Assembly: GCF_033095865.1 (NCBI RefSeq)
Contig: NZ_AP019365.1
Location: 5,805,692 to 5,869,691, forward strand
Direction of reading: 5' to 3'
Length of the DNA: 64,000 nt
DNA from: Pseudomonas sp. KU43P
GTDB taxonomy: Bacteria; Pseudomonadota; Gammaproteobacteria; Pseudomonadales; Pseudomonadaceae
Made by a program: the position numbers and the translations under genes. The notes below the pieces were generated by a model, which was not told where the DNA came from, searched no databases, and saw only the letters and a program-made list of their open reading frames with translations. Shown here in pieces: positions 43,316 through 59,146 of the stretch. Position 1 is the stretch's first letter. Each line of letters starts with the position of its first letter.

Positions 43316-45115
43316 CTGGTCGACGTCAGTTCCTTTGAGCACGGCGACGTAGTACGACAGCAGCTGCAGCGGAATGGTGTAGAGAATCGGAGCCAGGGCA
43401 TCGGAGATATGCGGCACCTTGACCACGTGGGTGCCTTCGCCGTTGCTCATGCCGGCCTGCTCGTCGGCAAACACCACCAGCTGACCGCCGCGTGCGCGCA
43501 CTTCCTGCAGGTTCGACTTGAGCTTCTCCAGCAGCTCGTTATTCGGCGCCACGGTGACCACCGGCATGTCGTTATCCACCAGCGCCAACGGGCCGTGCTT
43601 GAGCTCACCGGCCGGGTAGGCTTCGGCGTGGATATACGAGATTTCCTTGAGCTTGAGCGCACCTTCCATCGCCACCGGGTACTGGGCACCACGGCCGAGG
43701 AACAGGGTGTGGTGCTTGTCGGCGAACAGCTCGGCGATCTTCTCGACGGTGGCGTCCATCGCCAGCGCCTCACCCAAGCGAGCCGGCAGGCGACGCAGTT
43801 CATCGACCAGCTCTGCTTCCACACCTGCTTCGAGGGTGCCACGCACTTGGCCCAGGGCCAGGGTCAGCAGCATCAGCGAGACCAGCTGGGTGGTGAACGC
43901 CTTGGTCGAGGCCACGCCGATCTCTGGGCCGGCCAGGGTCAGCAGGGTGAGGTCGGATTCCCGGACCAGCGAGCTGATGCCGACGTTGCAGATCGCCAGG
44001 CTGCCGAGAAAGCCCAGTTCCTTGGCATTGCGCAGGGCGGCCAGGGTGTCGGCGGTTTCGCCGGACTGGGAGATCGACACGAACAGGGTATCAGGCTGTA
44101 CCACCACCTTGCGGTAGCGGAATTCGCTGGCCACTTCGACCTGGCAAGGAATGCCCGCCAGGCTTTCCAGCCAGTAACGGGCGACCATGCCGGCGTGGTA
44201 GCTGGTGCCGCAGGCGACGATCTGCACGTTGCGTACCTTGGCGAACAGCTCGGCAGCCTGTGGACCGAAGGCCTGGACCAGCACGTGGTCATTGCCCAGG
44301 CGACCTTCCAAGGTGCGCTGGACAACAGCAGGCTGCTCATGGATTTCCTTGAGCATGAAGTGGCGATAGGCGCCCTTGTCGGCGGCTTCGGCGCCTTCGT
44401 GGTACTGCACTGTTTCGCGCTGGACGGCATTGCCGGCCTGGTCCCAGATCGTCACCTGGTCGCGGCGAATCTCGGCGATATCGCCCTCCTCCAGGTACAT
44501 GAAGCGGTCAGTGACCTGGCGCAGGGCCAACTGGTCGGATGCCAGGAAGTTCTCGCCATGACCCAGACCAATCACCAGCGGGCTGCCACTGCGCGCAGCA
44601 ACCAGGCGATCAGGTTGTTTCACGCTGATCAGCGCCAGGCCATAAGCGCCGTGCAGGCGCTTGATCGCGGCCTTGAGCGCGTCGGCCAGGTCCGGGATGG
44701 TCTTGAGGGTGTGGTGGATCAGGTGAACGATGACCTCGGTGTCGGTTTGCGAAGCGAACACGTAACCCAGGCCCTTGAGCTCCTCACGCAGCTCTTCGTG
44801 GTTTTCGATGATGCCGTTATGCACCACCGCCACTTCGTTGCCGGAGAAATGCGGGTGGGCATTGCCTTCGGTTGGTGCTCCATGGGTGGCCCAACGGGTG
44901 TGGGCGATGCCCAGCTGACCGATCAGAGGCTGAGCGGAATTGGCAGCTTCAAGCTCCGCAACCTTGCCGATGCGGCGCAGACGCTGCAGCTCGCCTTGCT
45001 GGGTATAGACAGCCAGGCCTGCGCTGTCATAGCCACGGTATTCAAGACGCTTGAGGCCTTCGATGAGGATGGCGGTGATATTGCGCTCGGCTACCGCACC
45101 AACGATTCCACACAT
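43280..45115 (-). CDS. glmS: Glutamine--fructose-6-phosphate aminotransferase (isomerizing)
   Basis: A 611-residue enzyme that makes glucosamine-6-phosphate from fructose-6-phosphate and glutamine, the first step towards UDP-GlcNAc. The start [12 protein letters not shown] puts the catalytic cysteine at position 2, confirming the ATG at 45115. The N-terminal glutaminase has [18 protein letters not shown]; two SIS isomerase domains follow ([16 protein letters not shown] and [31 protein letters not shown]), and the end is [13 protein letters not shown]. It lies two bases downstream of its likely regulator gene. Confidence 0.97.
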   Translation of the reverse strand: MCGIVGAVAERNITAILIEGLKRLEYRGYDSAGLAVYTQQGELQRLRRIGKVAELEAANSAQPLIGQLGIAHTRWATHGAPTEGNAHPHFSGNEVAVVHNGIIENHEELREELKGLGYVFASQTDTEVIVHLIHHTLKTIPDLADALKAAIKRLHGAYGLALISVKQPDRLVAARSGSPLVIGLGHGENFLASDQLALRQVTDRFMYLEEGDIAEIRRDQVTIWDQAGNAVQRETVQYHEGAEAADKGAYRHFMLKEIHEQPAVVQRTLEGRLGNDHVLVQAFGPQAAELFAKVRNVQIVACGTSYHAGMVARYWLESLAGIPCQVEVASEFRYRKVVVQPDTLFVSISQSGETADTLAALRNAKELGFLGSLAICNVGISSLVRESDLTLLTLAGPEIGVASTKAFTTQLVSLMLLTLALGQVRGTLEAGVEAELVDELRRLPARLGEALAMDATVEKIAELFADKHHTLFLGRGAQYPVAMEGALKLKEISYIHAEAYPAGELKHGPLALVDNDMPVVTVAPNNELLEKLKSNLQEVRARGGQLVVFADEQAGMSNGEGTHVVKVPHISDALAPILYTIPLQLLSYYVAVLKGTDVDQPRNLAKSVTVE

Positions 45116-45117
45116 GG

Positions 45118-45894
45118 TTATTTCTCCTGGCTGATCGCGGCGCAAATCAGATTGATGCCGCGGGCTTGAATGTGTTCGCGTGCCGCTGCGGGCAGGCGTT
45201 CGTCTGTAATAAGGGTGTGCACGCTGCCCCAGGGCAGCTCGAGGTTGGGGATCTTGCGCCCAACCTTATCGGACTCGACCATCACGATCACCTCACGGGC
45301 CACCTCGGCCATGACCCGGCTCAGGCCGAGCAGTTCATTGAAGGTGGTCGTGCCGCGGCTGAGGTCGATGCCATCGGCGCCGATGAACAGCTGGTCGAAA
45401 TCGTAGGAGCGTAGTACCTGCTCAGCCACCTGGCCCTGGAATGACTCGGAGTGCGGATCCCAGGTGCCGCCGGTCATCAGCAGCACGGGCTCGTGTTCCA
45501 GTTCGCTGATGGCGCGGGCTACGTTCAGCGAGTTGGTCATCACCACCAGGCCCGGCTGGCGGCCCAGTTCAGGGATCATGGCAGCAGTCGTGCTGCCGCT
45601 GTCGATGATGATCCGCGCGTGCTCGCGGATGCGCCCGACGGCAGCCCGGGCAATGGCCTTCTTGTAGGCAGACACGGGCTGGGCCGACTCACCGAGCATC
45701 TCTTGCGGTACGGGTACCGCGCCGCCGTAGCGGCGCAGTAGCAGGCCGTTGGCTTCGAGTGCCGCCAGATCCTTGCGAATAGTGACTTCCGACGTTTCGA
45801 AGCGCTTGGCCAAGGCATCCACACTTACCTCGCCTTGCTCGCTCAGCAGGGCCAGGATGTTGTGGCGGCGTTGGGGAGTGTTGCGTTTCGACAT
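45118..45894 (-). CDS. glmR: DeoR-family regulator of glmS (GlmR)
   Basis: A 258-residue DeoR-type regulator. N-terminal helix-turn-helix [51 protein letters not shown], then the sugar-phosphate sensing domain ([22 protein letters not shown]). The gene stops two bases before glmS, so both are in one transcript. It probably adjusts amino-sugar synthesis. The name rests on this conserved position in Pseudomonas. Confidence 0.87.
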   Translation of the reverse strand: MSKRNTPQRRHNILALLSEQGEVSVDALAKRFETSEVTIRKDLAALEANGLLLRRYGGAVPVPQEMLGESAQPVSAYKKAIARAAVGRIREHARIIIDSGSTTAAMIPELGRQPGLVVMTNSLNVARAISELEHEPVLLMTGGTWDPHSESFQGQVAEQVLRSYDFDQLFIGADGIDLSRGTTTFNELLGLSRVMAEVAREVIVMVESDKVGRKIPNLELPWGSVHTLITDERLPAAAREHIQARGINLICAAISQEK

Positions 45895-45996
45895 GGGCGC
45901 TTAAGTTTCGTTTCGAAAGATAATGGTTGCAATCAAAACCTAAGATGGAGGTTTCGTCAAGTTGGCAATGACCTGTGGATAATGTTTGCCTGCTCT

Positions 45997-46092
45997 GGCC
46001 CTATCGCCGGCAAGCCAGCTCCTACAGGGATTTGTACAGGCCTGGAAGACAGAGAGGATTTCTGTGGGAGCCGGCTTGCCGGCGATAGGGCC
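45997..46092. repeat. Inverted pair of REP elements
   Basis: GGCCCTATCGCCGGCAAGCC at the left is answered by GGCTTGCCGGCGATAGGGCC at the right; each contains an inner hairpin (GCCGGCAAGCC..GGCTCC). This is the P. putida REP type (core CCGGCAAGCCGGCTCCTACA). Lies between glmR and glmU, outside genes. Confidence 0.88.
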
Positions 46093-46110
46093 AGCGCACG
46101 CAATAAAAAA

Positions 46111-46134
46111 GCCGACTTATTCACATAAGCCGGC
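46111..46134 (-). terminator. Terminator after glmU
   Basis: On the minus strand GCCGGCTTAT pairs with ATAAGTCGGC (one mismatch) around a four-base loop and is followed by TTTTTTATTG. It lies 26 bases past the glmU stop. Confidence 0.88.
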
Positions 46135-46159
46135 TTCGCCAGAAACAGCTGTGTATAAC

Positions 46160-47527
46160 TCAGCTCTTCTTGATTTTCTCAGGTCGTTTCCACCCCGAGA
46201 TATTGCGCTGGCGCGCACGCGCCACCGCCAGATCACCCGCTTCCACGGTTTGGGTAATGGTCGACCCGGCCGCCGTCGTCGCACCCGCCTTGATATCCAC
46301 AGGCGCCACCAGCGAATTGTTGGAACCGATGAACACGTCTTCGCCCATCACGGTCTTGAACTTGTTGGCACCGTCGTAATTGCATGTGATGGTGCCAGCA
46401 CCGATGTTGGTGCGTGCACCGACCTCGGCATCGCCCAGGTAGGTCAGGTGCCCGGCCTTGGCGCCCTCGCCCAGATGCGCGTTCTTCAGTTCAACGAAGT
46501 TACCCACATGAGCCTTGGCATCGAGCACGCTGCCCGGACGCAAGCGAGCGAATGGTCCGGCATCGCTGCCCTCCCCCATTACCGCACCTTCGAGGTGGCT
46601 GTTGGCTTTCACCACCACACCTTTGCGCAGCGTGCTGTTCTTGATCACGCAATTGGGGCCGATCTGTACGTCGTCCTCGATCACCACCTTACCTTCGAGG
46701 ATCACGTTGATATCGATGAGCACATCACGACCAACGGTCACCTCCCCACGCACGTCGAAGCGCGCCGGGTCACGCAGGGTGACACCCTGAGCCATCAGGC
46801 GGCGACCTTCCCGCAGCTGGTAATGGCGTTCGAGTTCAGACAATTGGCGTCGGTCGTTGGCCCCCTGCACTTCCATCGGGTCGTGTGGTTGTTCGGTGGC
46901 AACCACCAGGCCATCGTTGACCGCCATGGCAATGACGTCGGTCAGGTAGTACTCGCCCTGGGCATTGTTGTTCGACAGTCGCCCCATCCAGTCAGCCAGG
47001 CGCGCGGCAGGCATGGCGAGGATGCCGGTGTTGCCTTCCTTGATCGCCTTCTGTGCTTCGCTGGCATCCTTGTGCTCGACGATCGCGGTGACCTTGCCGT
47101 TGCCGTCGCGCACGATGCGGCCGTAGCCAGTCGGGTCCTGCAGGGTGACAGTGAGCAACCCTAGTTGGGTGTCACTGACCTTGGCCAGCAGCCGCTGCAA
47201 GGTTTCCACTTCGATCAACGGCACATCGCCATACAGCACCAGTACCGTGTCGGCAGTGATGGCCGGCAGTGCCTGGGCGACTGCATGGCCTGTGCCCAGC
47301 TGCTTGTCCTGCATGACGAAGTTGAGGTCATCGGCAGCCAGGCGCTCGCGTACCTGCTCGGCACCGTGGCCAATCACCACATGGATACCCTGCGGCTGAA
47401 GCTGACGTGCGCTGTGGATAACATGGCCGAGCATGGAGCTGCCAGCCACCGGGTGCAGCACCTTGGGCAGCGCCGAACGCATACGGGTACCTTGGCCGGC
47501 GGCGAGAATAACGATATCGAGTGACAT
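46160..47527 (-). CDS. glmU: GlmU: glucosamine-1-P acetyltransferase / GlcNAc-1-P uridyltransferase
   Basis: A 455-residue two-domain enzyme completing UDP-GlcNAc synthesis for peptidoglycan and LPS. The N-terminal uridyltransferase has [22 protein letters not shown]; the C-terminal left-handed beta-helix has many hexapeptide repeats ([30 protein letters not shown]) and the acetyltransferase histidine region [14 protein letters not shown]. Length matches E. coli GlmU (456). glmS lies 1 kb downstream on the same strand. Confidence 0.96.
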   Translation of the reverse strand: MSLDIVILAAGQGTRMRSALPKVLHPVAGSSMLGHVIHSARQLQPQGIHVVIGHGAEQVRERLAADDLNFVMQDKQLGTGHAVAQALPAITADTVLVLYGDVPLIEVETLQRLLAKVSDTQLGLLTVTLQDPTGYGRIVRDGNGKVTAIVEHKDASEAQKAIKEGNTGILAMPAARLADWMGRLSNNNAQGEYYLTDVIAMAVNDGLVVATEQPHDPMEVQGANDRRQLSELERHYQLREGRRLMAQGVTLRDPARFDVRGEVTVGRDVLIDINVILEGKVVIEDDVQIGPNCVIKNSTLRKGVVVKANSHLEGAVMGEGSDAGPFARLRPGSVLDAKAHVGNFVELKNAHLGEGAKAGHLTYLGDAEVGARTNIGAGTITCNYDGANKFKTVMGEDVFIGSNNSLVAPVDIKAGATTAAGSTITQTVEAGDLAVARARQRNISGWKRPEKIKKS

Positions 47528-47590
47528 TGACTGGCTACCAATCCTGGGTGGTCAGTGAAATGACCGGGAGGGGAAAACGGAAAAAGAAAA

Positions 47591-47610
47591 AGGGTAGCCG
47601 AGGCTACCCT
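47591..47610 (-). terminator. Terminator of the atp operon
   Basis: AGGGTAGCC and GGCTACCCT form a 9-bp stem, followed on the minus strand by TTTTTCTTTTTCC. It lies 40 bases past atpC. Confidence 0.92.
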
Positions 47611-47649
47611 TTTACTCAATCGCTACAGAAGTGATCAGCCAGGGGCCGA

Positions 47650-48069
47650 TTACTTGCCTCTGCGCATTTGCTGGACGGTACGCAGCTGGGCTGCGGCCTC
47701 GGCCAGACGTGCGGCGGCGGCGCCGTAGTCGAAGTCCGCGCCTTTCAGATTCAGGGCGTTCTCGGCAGCCTTGAGGGCTTCCTGAGCCTGAGCTTCATCC
47801 AGGTCTGCAGCACGTTGCACGGTATCGGCAAGCACCTTGACCATGTTCGGCTGAACCTCGAGGAAACCACCAGAGATGTAGAACACCTCCTGGGCGCCAC
47901 CCTGCTTGGTCAGCGTGATCGGACCAGGCTTCAGATTGGTGATCAGCGGCGCGTGGCCTGGAGCGATACCAAGATCACCCAGGTTACCGTGCGCAACCAC
48001 CATCTCGACCAGGCCGGAGAAGATCTCTCCTTCCGCGCTGACGATATCGCAATGGACTGTCATAGCCAT
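47650..48069 (-). CDS. atpC: ATP synthase epsilon subunit
   Basis: A 139-residue part of the F1 central stalk. It has the N-terminal beta sandwich ([31 protein letters not shown]) and a C-terminal helical hairpin ([18 protein letters not shown]) that can inhibit ATP hydrolysis. It is last of the nine-gene atp operon. Confidence 0.96.
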   Translation of the reverse strand: MAMTVHCDIVSAEGEIFSGLVEMVVAHGNLGDLGIAPGHAPLITNLKPGPITLTKQGGAQEVFYISGGFLEVQPNMVKVLADTVQRAADLDEAQAQEALKAAENALNLKGADFDYGAAAARLAEAAAQLRTVQQMRRGK

Positions 48070-48089
48070 CTGCTTGCCTCAACCTGATA

Positions 48090-48107
48090 GCGCCCCTTGC
48101 GGGGCGC
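48090..48107 (-). other. Intercistronic hairpin between atpD and atpC
   Basis: A 7-bp stem (GCGCCCC / GGGGCGC) with a TTGC loop and no T run. Such hairpins inside operons often protect or trim the mRNA rather than end it. Confidence 0.6.
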
Positions 48108-48112
48108 AGGAA

Positions 48113-49516
<1,404 letters not shown>

Positions 49517-50377
49517 TTAAACCGCGGCAGCGCCGCCGACGATTTCCGAGATCTCCTGGGTGATCGCAGCCTGACGCGCCTTGTTGTAGATCAGCTGAAG
49601 CTCTTTGATCAAATCACCGGCGTTGTCTGTGGCGTTTTTCATGGCGATCATCCGGGCCGCTTGTTCAGCAGCGTTGTTCTCGACCACCGCCTGGTAAACC
49701 TGCGACTCCACGTAACGCACCATCAAGCCGTCCAGCAGCTCTTTTGCGTCGGGTTCGTACAGGTAATCCCAGTGATGCTTGAGATCCTGATCCGGGGTTG
49801 CCACCAACGGTACCAACTGCTCGACCGTCGGAGTTTGGGTCATGGTATTGACGAACTTGTTCGAAACCACCGAGAGGCGATCGATACGGCCGTCGAGGTA
49901 GGCGTCCAGCATCACTTTGACGGAGCCGATCAGATCGTTGATCGATGGCTCTTCGCCGAGGTGGCTGATCGCGGCTACGACGTTGCCGCCAAAGATGCGG
50001 AAGAAAGTCGCACCCTTGCTGCCGATCACGCACAGGTCGATTTCCACGCCCTGTTCGCGGTTTACGTTCATGTCCTTGACCAGGGCCTTGAACAGGTTGG
50101 TGTTCAAGCCACCGCACAGACCACGGTCACTGCTCACCACGATATAACCGACGCGCTTTACAGGGCGCTCGATCATGAACGGGTGGCGGTATTCCGGGTT
50201 GGCGTTGGCCAGATGACCGATCACCTGGCGGATACGCTCCGCGTAAGGACGGCTAGCAGCCATGCGCATTTGTGCCTTGCGCATCTTGCTGACCGCCACT
50301 TTCTCCATGGCGCTGGTAATTTTTTGCGTGCTTTTGATGCTCGCAATCTTACTGCGAATCTCTTTTGCGCCTGCCAT
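49517..50377 (-). CDS. atpG: ATP synthase gamma subunit
   Basis: A 286-residue central shaft of F1. The N-terminal helix ([35 protein letters not shown]) and the C-terminal helix ([45 protein letters not shown]) are highly conserved and form the rotating coiled coil; [13 protein letters not shown] lies between. Confidence 0.97.
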   Translation of the reverse strand: MAGAKEIRSKIASIKSTQKITSAMEKVAVSKMRKAQMRMAASRPYAERIRQVIGHLANANPEYRHPFMIERPVKRVGYIVVSSDRGLCGGLNTNLFKALVKDMNVNREQGVEIDLCVIGSKGATFFRIFGGNVVAAISHLGEEPSINDLIGSVKVMLDAYLDGRIDRLSVVSNKFVNTMTQTPTVEQLVPLVATPDQDLKHHWDYLYEPDAKELLDGLMVRYVESQVYQAVVENNAAEQAARMIAMKNATDNAGDLIKELQLIYNKARQAAITQEISEIVGGAAAV

Positions 50378-50398
50378 GTATCACCTATCAGGTTAGCA

Positions 50399-50420
50399 AG
50401 CGGGGGCCTGAGCCCCCGCT
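50399..50420 (-). other. Intercistronic hairpin between atpA and atpG
   Basis: AGCGGGGGC and GCCCCCGCT pair around a short CTGA loop. No T run follows; a processing or stability element is more likely than a terminator. Confidence 0.6.
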
Positions 50421-50425
50421 GCGGC

Positions 50426-51970
50426 TTACCAGGTCTGGGTGGCCTTGAACTTCTCGATACCGGCTTTCAGGCCTGCGTCGATTTCGTCGTTGAAGTCACC
50501 CTTCACGTTGATCTTCGCCATCAGTTCGGCGTGATCACGGTTGAAGAAGGCGATCAGTGCTTGCTCGAAGCTGCCGATCTTGGAGACTTCTACGTCAGTC
50601 AGGAAACCACGCTCAGCGGCGTACAGCGACAGGGCCATGTCCGCGATGGACATCGGCGCGTACTGCTTCTGCTTCATCAGCTCGGTTACGCGCTGACCAT
50701 GCTCCAGCTGCTTGCGGGTCGCTTCGTCCAGATCGGAAGCGAACTGGGCGAATGCAGCCAGTTCACGGTACTGAGCCAGAGCGGTACGAATACCACCGGA
50801 CAGCTTCTTGATGATCTTGGTCTGAGCGGCACCACCTACGCGGGATACCGAAACACCGGCGTTCACTGCAGGGCGGATGCCCGAGTTGAACATGGCCGAT
50901 TCCAGGAAGATCTGACCGTCGGTGATGGAAATCACGTTGGTCGGAACGAACGCGGAAACGTCGCCAGCCTGGGTTTCGATGATCGGCAGGGCGGTCAGGG
51001 AACCGGTCTTGCCAGTGACTGCGCCATTGGTGAACTTCTCGACGTACTCTTCCGAAACGCGCGATGCACGCTCCAGCAGACGGGAGTGGAGATAGAACAC
51101 GTCACCTGGGTAAGCTTCACGTCCTGGTGGACGGCGCAGCAGCAGGGAGATCTGACGGTAGGCAACGGCCTGCTTGGACAGGTCATCGTAAACGATCAGG
51201 GCGTCTTCACCGCGGTCACGGAAGAACTCGCCCATGGTGCAGCCGGCGTAAGGAGCCAGGAACTGCAGCGCGGCGGATTCCGAAGCGCTGGCAACGACCA
51301 CGATGGTGTTGGCCAGGGCGCCGTTTTCTTCCAGCTTGCGAACGATGTTGGCAACGGTGGAGCGCTTCTGGCCGACAGCAACATACACACAGAAAATACC
51401 GGAGTCTTTCTGGTTGATGATGGCGTCGATGGCCATGGCGGTCTTGCCGATCTGACGGTCACCGATGATCAGCTCGCGCTGGCCACGGCCGACAGGGATC
51501 ATGGCGTCGACCGACTTGTAGCCAGTCTGTACAGGCTGGTCTACCGACTTACGCCAGATCACGCCTGGAGCTACTTTCTCGACCGCGTCGGTCTGGGTGT
51601 TGCCCAGAGGACCTTTGCCGTCGATCGGGTTGCCCAGTGCGTCGACGACGCGACCCAGCAGTTCCTTACCAACCGGAACTTCCAGGATGCGGCCGGTGCA
51701 CTTGGCGCTCATGCCTTCGGCGAGGGTGTCATAGGCACCCAGGATCACTGCACCTACGGAGTCTTGCTCCAGGTTCAGGGCCATGCCGTAGACGCCGCCA
51801 GGGAACTCGATCATTTCGCCGTACATGACGTCGGCCAGACCGTGGATCCGCACGATACCGTCGGATACCGAAACAACGGTACCTTCGTTACGGGCTTGGG
51901 AGCTCACATCGAGGTTGTCGATGCGGCCCTTGATGATTTCACTAATTTCGGAAGGATTGAGTTGCTGCAT
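50426..51970 (-). CDS. atpA: ATP synthase alpha subunit
   Basis: A 514-residue non-catalytic nucleotide-binding subunit of F1. Walker [16 protein letters not shown], then [46 protein letters not shown] and the arginine finger region ([19 protein letters not shown]). Standard length. Confidence 0.98.
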   Translation of the reverse strand: MQQLNPSEISEIIKGRIDNLDVSSQARNEGTVVSVSDGIVRIHGLADVMYGEMIEFPGGVYGMALNLEQDSVGAVILGAYDTLAEGMSAKCTGRILEVPVGKELLGRVVDALGNPIDGKGPLGNTQTDAVEKVAPGVIWRKSVDQPVQTGYKSVDAMIPVGRGQRELIIGDRQIGKTAMAIDAIINQKDSGIFCVYVAVGQKRSTVANIVRKLEENGALANTIVVVASASESAALQFLAPYAGCTMGEFFRDRGEDALIVYDDLSKQAVAYRQISLLLRRPPGREAYPGDVFYLHSRLLERASRVSEEYVEKFTNGAVTGKTGSLTALPIIETQAGDVSAFVPTNVISITDGQIFLESAMFNSGIRPAVNAGVSVSRVGGAAQTKIIKKLSGGIRTALAQYRELAAFAQFASDLDEATRKQLEHGQRVTELMKQKQYAPMSIADMALSLYAAERGFLTDVEVSKIGSFEQALIAFFNRDHAELMAKINVKGDFNDEIDAGLKAGIEKFKATQTW

Positions 51971-51991
51971 TGCTCTGCTGCCCCTTCAAAC

Positions 51992-52528
51992 TCAAGATTT
52001 CAATGCTTCGGCCAGTTTCGCGATCTTGCCGCGAACAGAGCCATCGATTACCAGGTCACCAGCGCGGATGACGACGCCGCCAATCAGGCTGGCATCCTCC
52101 GACGCGTGCAGGCGCACTTCCTGGCCTAACCGTGCACTGAGAACCTTGGCGAGTTTGTCTTGCTGTTCTTGGTTCAACGCGAAGGCACTGGTGACTTCCA
52201 CGTCCACGGATTTCTCTTGCTCGGCCTTGTACAGGTCGAACAGGGCGGCAATCTCCGGCAGAAGCAGGAGACGGTCGTTTTCCGCGGCAACATGAATGAA
52301 ATTCTGTGCCTGTGCATTGAACTTGTCACCGCACACGTCAATGAACGTGGCGGCCTTTTCTGCGCTCGTCAGTCGCGGGGCCTTGAGCAGGCGCTGCATG
52401 GTGTCGTCTTGCGACACCGCAGCAGCCAGGCCGAGCATGGCTGACCAATTGGCCAGTTGCTGATGGGCCTGGGCATGCTCAAAGGCAGCCTTAGCGTAAG
52501 GTCGGGCCAACGTGGTCAGTTCTGCCAT
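51992..52528 (-). CDS. atpH: ATP synthase delta subunit
   Basis: A 178-residue peripheral-stalk protein linking F1 to the b subunits. Starts [16 protein letters not shown] and has the conserved C-terminal block VDVEVTSAF ... [38 protein letters not shown]. Confidence 0.96.
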
Positions 52529-52540
52529 GATCGCCCTCGC

Positions 52541-53011
52541 TTAAATTTCAGCGGCCAGTTTGTTAACCAGCTCCGCATGCGCGTTTTGATCGATTGTGGC
52601 GCCAAGGATCTTTTCAGCACCGCCAACGGCCAGGGCACCCACTTGGGCACGCAGGGCGTCTTTAGCGCTGTTCAGTTCCTGTTCGATCTCGGCCAGAGCC
52701 TGAGCCTTCACACGGTCAGCTTCGACGCGGGCCTGATCACGGGCTTCCTCGACAAGCTGAGCAGCGCGTTTCTTGCTTTGCTCAATGATTTCGGCTGCTT
52801 GTGCTTTAGCTTCACGCAGTTGCTGACCCACTTTCTCTTGGGCCAGCTCCAGGTCGCGAGCTGCGCGGTTGGCAGCGTCCAAGCCGTCGGCAATCTTCTT
52901 TTGACGCTCGTGCAGAGCAGTGATGACCGGAGGCCATACGTACTTCATGCAGAAGAGTACAAAAATCAGAAAAGCAACGGATTGGCCAATCAGGGTTGCA
53001 TTAATGTTCAC
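52541..53011 (-). CDS. atpF: ATP synthase b subunit
   Basis: A 156-residue peripheral stalk subunit. One N-terminal membrane helix ([22 protein letters not shown]) then a long charged coiled coil ([50 protein letters not shown]). Standard Gammaproteobacterial length. Confidence 0.96.
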   Translation of the reverse strand: MNINATLIGQSVAFLIFVLFCMKYVWPPVITALHERQKKIADGLDAANRAARDLELAQEKVGQQLREAKAQAAEIIEQSKKRAAQLVEEARDQARVEADRVKAQALAEIEQELNSAKDALRAQVGALAVGGAEKILGATIDQNAHAELVNKLAAEI

Positions 53012-53067
53012 GCCAACACCTCGCTCGGTCTTAATTCATACAGCCATCAACTCGTGGATACGAGTGA

Positions 53068-53340
<273 letters not shown>

Positions 53341-53468
53341 TTACGTCGTATTGGTTAGGTTTTTAGTTTGAAGCGGTAAAACAAATCGTTTGGTACAGCT
53401 GCCCTTGCGGACTTTTTAAGCCCTCCCCCCAAACGAGCGGGGAAGGCTATCAGACACGCCAGGCGGTC

Positions 53469-54762
<1,294 letters not shown>

Positions 54763-54840
54763 CAAAACTGCTCCTCGAAAGTCGACCGTCAAGTCAGCAA
54801 CGACTTGGCATAATTTGTGCCGACAAAATGCGCGCAGAGT

Positions 54841-54862
54841 ATAGGGGTGGATTAACCCCTAT
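54841..54862 (-). terminator. Hairpin downstream of parB
   Basis: ATAGGGG and CCCCTAT form a 7-bp stem 50 bases past the parB stop, before atpI. No strong T run, so termination is moderately supported. Confidence 0.5.
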
Positions 54863-54911
54863 TCAACTCTTCGGTAGTGATTTCCGACTGCGCGCTACAA
54901 CGGGAATTGTT

Positions 54912-55784
54912 TCAGCGGATGTGAGCAAGGACGCCCTGCAACTCGTCAAGCGAGTTATAACGAATAACCAACTGGCCTTTTCCCTTGTTCCCGTGACGTA
55001 TCTGTACGGGGGAGCCCAGGCGCTCTGCGAGCCGCTGTTCAAGGCGCTCGATATCCGGATCAGGTTTGCTCGGTTCGACCGGATCAGGTTTGCCACTCAG
55101 CCACTGACGCACGAGTGCCTCAGTTTGGCGCACGGTGAGGCCACGTGCGACAACATGTCGCGCCCCTTCTTCCTGGCGATCTTCTTCCAGGCCGAGCAAT
55201 GCACGTGCATGACCCATTTCCAGGTCGCCGTGGGCAAGCATGGTCTTGATCGCTTCAGGCAGGGAGATCAGGCGCAGCAGGTTGGCCACGGTGACCCGCG
55301 ACTTGCCCACGGCATCCGCCACCTGTTGCTGGGTCAGTTCGAACTCCTGCTGCAGGCGCTGAAGGGCCAGGGCTTCTTCCAGCGGGTTGAGGTCCTCGCG
55401 CTGGATGTTCTCGATCAAGGCCATGGCGATGGCCGCTTCATCCGGCACTTCGCGGACCATGGCCGGGATGCTGTCCAGGCCGGCCTGCTGGGTGGCGCGC
55501 CAGCGGCGCTCACCGGCGATGATTTCATAACGGTTGCCATCGATCGGGCGGACCACGATCGGCTGCATCACGCCATGGGTGCGAATCGAGTGCGCGAGTT
55601 CTTCCAGCGCCACCGGATCCATGTCGCGGCGCGGCTGGTACTTGCCGCGCTGGATCAGCTCGACTGGCAGGTGTTGCAGTTCTTTCTGGTCGATCTTCAC
55701 AGCCTGCTCTTCGAGCGCGCTGACGGAAGGACCACTGAGCAGTGCATCCAACCCACGTCCGAGACCCCGTTTCTTAACGGCCAT
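54912..55784 (-). CDS. parB: Chromosome partitioning protein ParB
   Basis: A 290-residue CTP-dependent DNA clamp that loads at parS and organises the origin. The N-terminal CTPase domain has IIAGERRWRATQQAGL, the helix-turn-helix is LTQQQVADAVGKSRVTVANLLRLISLP, and the C-terminal dimer domain ends GKGQLVIRYNSLDELQGVLAHIR. It lies nine bases downstream of parA. A parS-like site is at 8663. Confidence 0.97.
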   Translation of the reverse strand: MAVKKRGLGRGLDALLSGPSVSALEEQAVKIDQKELQHLPVELIQRGKYQPRRDMDPVALEELAHSIRTHGVMQPIVVRPIDGNRYEIIAGERRWRATQQAGLDSIPAMVREVPDEAAIAMALIENIQREDLNPLEEALALQRLQQEFELTQQQVADAVGKSRVTVANLLRLISLPEAIKTMLAHGDLEMGHARALLGLEEDRQEEGARHVVARGLTVRQTEALVRQWLSGKPDPVEPSKPDPDIERLEQRLAERLGSPVQIRHGNKGKGQLVIRYNSLDELQGVLAHIR

Positions 55785-55793
55785 GCGGATTCC

Positions 55794-56585
55794 TTAAGTT
55801 GTTTGTGCAGTGCGTGATTGACGGCGTTGACGGCGCACCAGTTCCCCGGCCAGGGCCAGGTAGGCAAGCGCGCCACGCGATTGCTTGTCGTAGGCCAGTG
55901 CCGGCATACCGAAGCTCGGCGCCTCCGCCAGGCGGATGTTGCGCGGAATGACCGTGTCGTACAGCTGCTCGCCGAAGTGTTCCTTGAGCTGCGCCGAAAC
56001 ATCGTTGTTCAGGCTCAAGCGCGGGTCGTACATGGTCCGCAGCAGACCTTCGATCTTCAGTTGCGGGTTCAGCCGCGCAGCGATGCGCTTGATGTTATCC
56101 ACAAGGTCGCTCAAACCTTCCAGTGCGTAGTACTCGCACTGCATCGGGATGATCACGCCATCGGAAGCCACCAAGGCGTTCAGCGTCAGCATCGACAGCG
56201 ACGGCGGGCAGTCGATGAGGATGTAGTCGTAGTTCTCGCGGATCGGCGCCAGGGCATTGCGCAGGCGGCTCTCCTTGACTTGCATCTCCAGCAGCACCAC
56301 TTCCGCGGCAGTCAGGTCGCGGTTGGCCGGCAGCAGTTGGAAGCCGCCGTGCTCGGAGTAGTGCATGGCCTGGGCAAGGTCGCATTCGCCGATCAGCAGG
56401 TCGTAGACCGAATGCTCGAGTTCGTGTTTGTCCACACCGCTGCCCATGGTGGCGTTGCCCTGCGGATCGAGGTCGATCAGCAGCACACGACGCTTGGTCG
56501 CGGCCAGCGATGCAGCAAGATTGATACAGGTGGTGGTTTTGCCCACTCCACCTTTCTGGTTCGCGATTGCGAATACCTTAGCCAT
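55794..56585 (-). CDS. parA: Chromosome partitioning ATPase ParA
   Basis: A 263-residue deviant-Walker ATPase (Soj). The motif QKGGVGKTTTCINLAASLA starts near residue 10; LIDLDPQGNATMGSG and YILIDCPPSLSMLTLNAL follow. It works with ParB in segregating the origin. Confidence 0.97.
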   Translation of the reverse strand: MAKVFAIANQKGGVGKTTTCINLAASLAATKRRVLLIDLDPQGNATMGSGVDKHELEHSVYDLLIGECDLAQAMHYSEHGGFQLLPANRDLTAAEVVLLEMQVKESRLRNALAPIRENYDYILIDCPPSLSMLTLNALVASDGVIIPMQCEYYALEGLSDLVDNIKRIAARLNPQLKIEGLLRTMYDPRLSLNNDVSAQLKEHFGEQLYDTVIPRNIRLAEAPSFGMPALAYDKQSRGALAYLALAGELVRRQRRQSRTAQTT

Positions 56586-56603
56586 TGTTGCGTGTGTTCC
56601 CAG

Positions 56604-57250
56604 TCATGCCTTGCGGCGCAGTATCAGCAGATGGCGCTGGCCCTGGCAACCTGGAACGGTCAGGGCCTGCTCGCTTTCCACTGTGAAGTCTGCGGGCAAT
56701 GCTACCAGTTCATCGGCAGGATGCAGCCCCTTCATTGCAAGCCATTGCGTCCCGGTGTCGCCCAAGTGGCGGGTCCAGTTGGTGAAGTTCTCCATGCTGC
56801 TGAAGGCGCGGGAGATGATGCCGCTGAACGGCTGCGCGGGCTGGAAGGCCTCAACACGGCTGTGGATAACCGTGAGGTTGTCCAGTTTCAACTCCATTTT
56901 TACCTGGGTCAGAAAACGCGTCTTCTTGCCGTTGGCGTCCAGCACGGTCACCTGTTTGTGCGGATGCAGGATAGCCAATGGAATGCCCGGCATGCCACCG
57001 CCGCTGCCCACATCCAGCCAGCTGTCGCGATCGCTGTGGATAAACGGCATGACGCTGAGGCTGTCGAGCAGATGGCGGGAAACCATCTCGTCCGGATCGC
57101 GCACGGCGGTCAGGTTGTAGGCTTTGTTCCATTTGATCAACAGGGCCAGGTAGCCCAGCAGCGCTTCATGCTGCTGCGCGCTCACCTCGATACCGAGCTG
57201 GCGCGCGCCTGTGGACAACTCTTCTGCGTGCTGCGGGGTGACCAGGGAAC

Positions 57251-57254
<4 letters not shown>
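56604..57254 (-). CDS. rsmG: 16S rRNA (guanine527-N7)-methyltransferase RsmG
   Basis: A 216-residue SAM-dependent methyltransferase that methylates 16S rRNA; loss gives low-level streptomycin resistance. The SAM motif [15 protein letters not shown] and [20 protein letters not shown] are family marks. The start is a TTG that overlaps the mnmG stop (TTGA), showing coupled translation. Confidence 0.95.

Positions 57255-59146
<1,892 letters not shown>

Noticed and set aside
43409..45169. 586-residue plus-strand open frame opposite glmS
   Set aside because: Antisense shadow of glmS; it has no independent support.
49661..52129. 822-residue plus-strand open frame opposite atpG and atpA
   Set aside because: It is the antisense of highly conserved ATP synthase genes, runs through gene boundaries and has no family-like sequence; long antisense frames are common in GC-rich codon-biased DNA.
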